From Lachnospiraceae bacterium UBA4316 (GTDB lineage: Bacteria; Bacillota; Clostridia; Lachnospirales; Lachnospiraceae), in the NCBI GenBank assembly GCA_002394535.1, contig DGUG01000020.1:1-30212 (forward strand): a stretch of DNA of 30,212 nt. Direction: 5' to 3'. The notes beneath the pieces were generated by a model. The model saw nothing but the letters and a program-made list of their open reading frames with translations. It ran no database searches and was not told the DNA's origin. Numbering within the stretch: position 1 is the first letter of the stretch; every line of letters begins with the position of its first letter. This document shows positions 29,650-30,212 of the stretch, in pieces. Position numbers and translations under genes: made by a program.

Positions 29650-30212
29650 ATGGCACAGAGGATTCAGGCGGAAGTCACCATGATGAACATCTACAAGTAC
29701 GAAGCACCCGCTTACGGGTACGGCACGGAGACCCGCTTCATCTACACCATGCAGGACGAAGCCGGAACGGTGTACGTGTGGAAGACCACAACATGGATGT
29801 GCATCAACGTATACGAGGGCGTTGATCAGGATCACGCCAACTTCTACGACCGCAAGGGTATCGCATACGAGCCGCAGGGCATCCGCAAGGGTGACAAGAT
29901 CGTCATTTCCTCATCCATCAAGGGGCAGGGCGAGTACAAGGGACAGCCGCAGACCGAACTTACCAGAGTTAAGGTTGTGGAGCGCACCTACAATGCGGCG
30001 GCTGAGCAGAAGCAGAAGAAGGAGAACCGCAAGGCGGAGCAGATTGAAAGCCTCAAGGGAGAGGACTTCATCTGGGAGATGCCCTACAGTCAGTACAAGG
30101 CGCACTACAGCGATTGCGAAACCGTTATTGATTCCTACGACGATCACGAAGGCAGATACCCGGCAACGATCAAGGTTATCATCCGTGAGGGAAGGCTGAA
30201 GAACAGCGGAGT
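29650..30212 (+). CDS. hypothetical protein, 3' end beyond the window
   Basis: The frame starts at ATG 29650, behind AAGGAG at 29636-29641, and is open to the right edge, giving at least 187 residues (MAQRIQAEVTMMNIYKYEAP onward). It contains YGYGTETRFIYTMQDEAGTV, YVWKTTTWMCI, a beta-rich middle, and a lysine-rich helix (AEQKQKKENRKAEQIESLKG). Codon choice is unlike the rest of the window, favouring TAC, ATC, AAG and GAG, which suggests recent transfer. I do not recognise it. With its own promoter after a terminator it is another moron-like unit. Confidence 0.75.
   Translation, partial: MAQRIQAEVTMMNIYKYEAPAYGYGTETRFIYTMQDEAGTVYVWKTTTWMCINVYEGVDQDHANFYDRKGIAYEPQGIRKGDKIVISSSIKGQGEYKGQPQTELTRVKVVERTYNAAAEQKQKKENRKAEQIESLKGEDFIWEMPYSQYKAHYSDCETVIDSYDDHEGRYPATIKVIIREGRLKNSG

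Noticed and set aside
29822..30199. 125-residue Arg/Ser/Thr-rich + strand frame
   Set aside because: It is an out-of-frame reading of the high-GC gene that starts at 29650; composition is typical of a shadow frame.
1..30212. Integrase, attachment site or repressor
   Set aside because: None could be found in the window, so no claim is made about temperate lifestyle.

Overview
The window is a contiguous part of a tailed-phage (siphovirus) genome, either free or as a prophage, from a low-to-mid GC Firmicute. A gut Clostridia host, probably Lachnospiraceae, is the best guess. The evidence is strong GGAGG ribosome binding sites, dense ATGA overlaps, small Cys-rich accessory proteins of a type common in Lachnospiraceae phages, and a Gram-positive lysis cassette. 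Every gene I accept is on the + strand. No integrase, repressor or polymerase is present, so lifestyle cannot be judged.

Layout. (1) 1-3811: early accessory genes. These are the end of a DUF551 gene, a run of small zinc-ribbon-like proteins, a NUMOD4/HNH endonuclease, a dUTPase, a DUF1064 nuclease-like protein and a second HNH-type gene. (2) 3812-7091: a 7-deazaguanine DNA-modification cassette. It has a promoter and structured leader with a tRNA-like element that lacks its anticodon arm, then a ParB-domain protein, a DpdA-type transglycosylase, QueC, a small QueF-like T-fold protein and a YhhQ-family queuosine-precursor transporter. A preQ1-I riboswitch sits on the transporter's ribosome binding site. 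(3) 7120-12084: packaging and head start, with a PD-(D/E)XK nuclease, small and large terminase, portal, head morphogenesis protein and an HK97 gp10-like protein. (4) 12090-13012: a moron-like insert of three small unknown genes with its own promoter and flanking terminators, followed by an array of palindromic repeats. (5) 13214-17909: capsid and connector genes, the major tail protein, and tail chaperones G/GT with a -1 frameshift site. (6) 17913-27310: tape measure, distal tail protein, a frameshifted Tal gene, baseplate genes including a second major-tail-protein paralogue, and a large sialidase-like/LamG receptor-binding protein. (7) 27379-29401: lysis module and a sigma-like HTH protein. 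(8) 29442-30212: a terminator, a second copy of the moron-type promoter, and a gene that runs off the end.

How it fits together. The modification cassette would take up or finish making preQ0/preQ1-type bases (transporter, QueC, T-fold enzyme) and exchange them for guanine in phage DNA (DpdA, perhaps with the ParB protein), shielding the DNA from host restriction. The riboswitch would stop transporter synthesis when preQ1 is plentiful. FolE, QueD and QueE are not in the window, so the early precursor must come from the host, from uptake or from elsewhere on the phage.

The most notable points are the riboswitch-controlled transporter, the unusual T-fold protein, the tRNA-like element next to a TGT-family gene, two genes that seem to begin at ATC, the broken Tal gene, the duplicated major tail protein, and two pairs of matching promoters that suggest two regulons.
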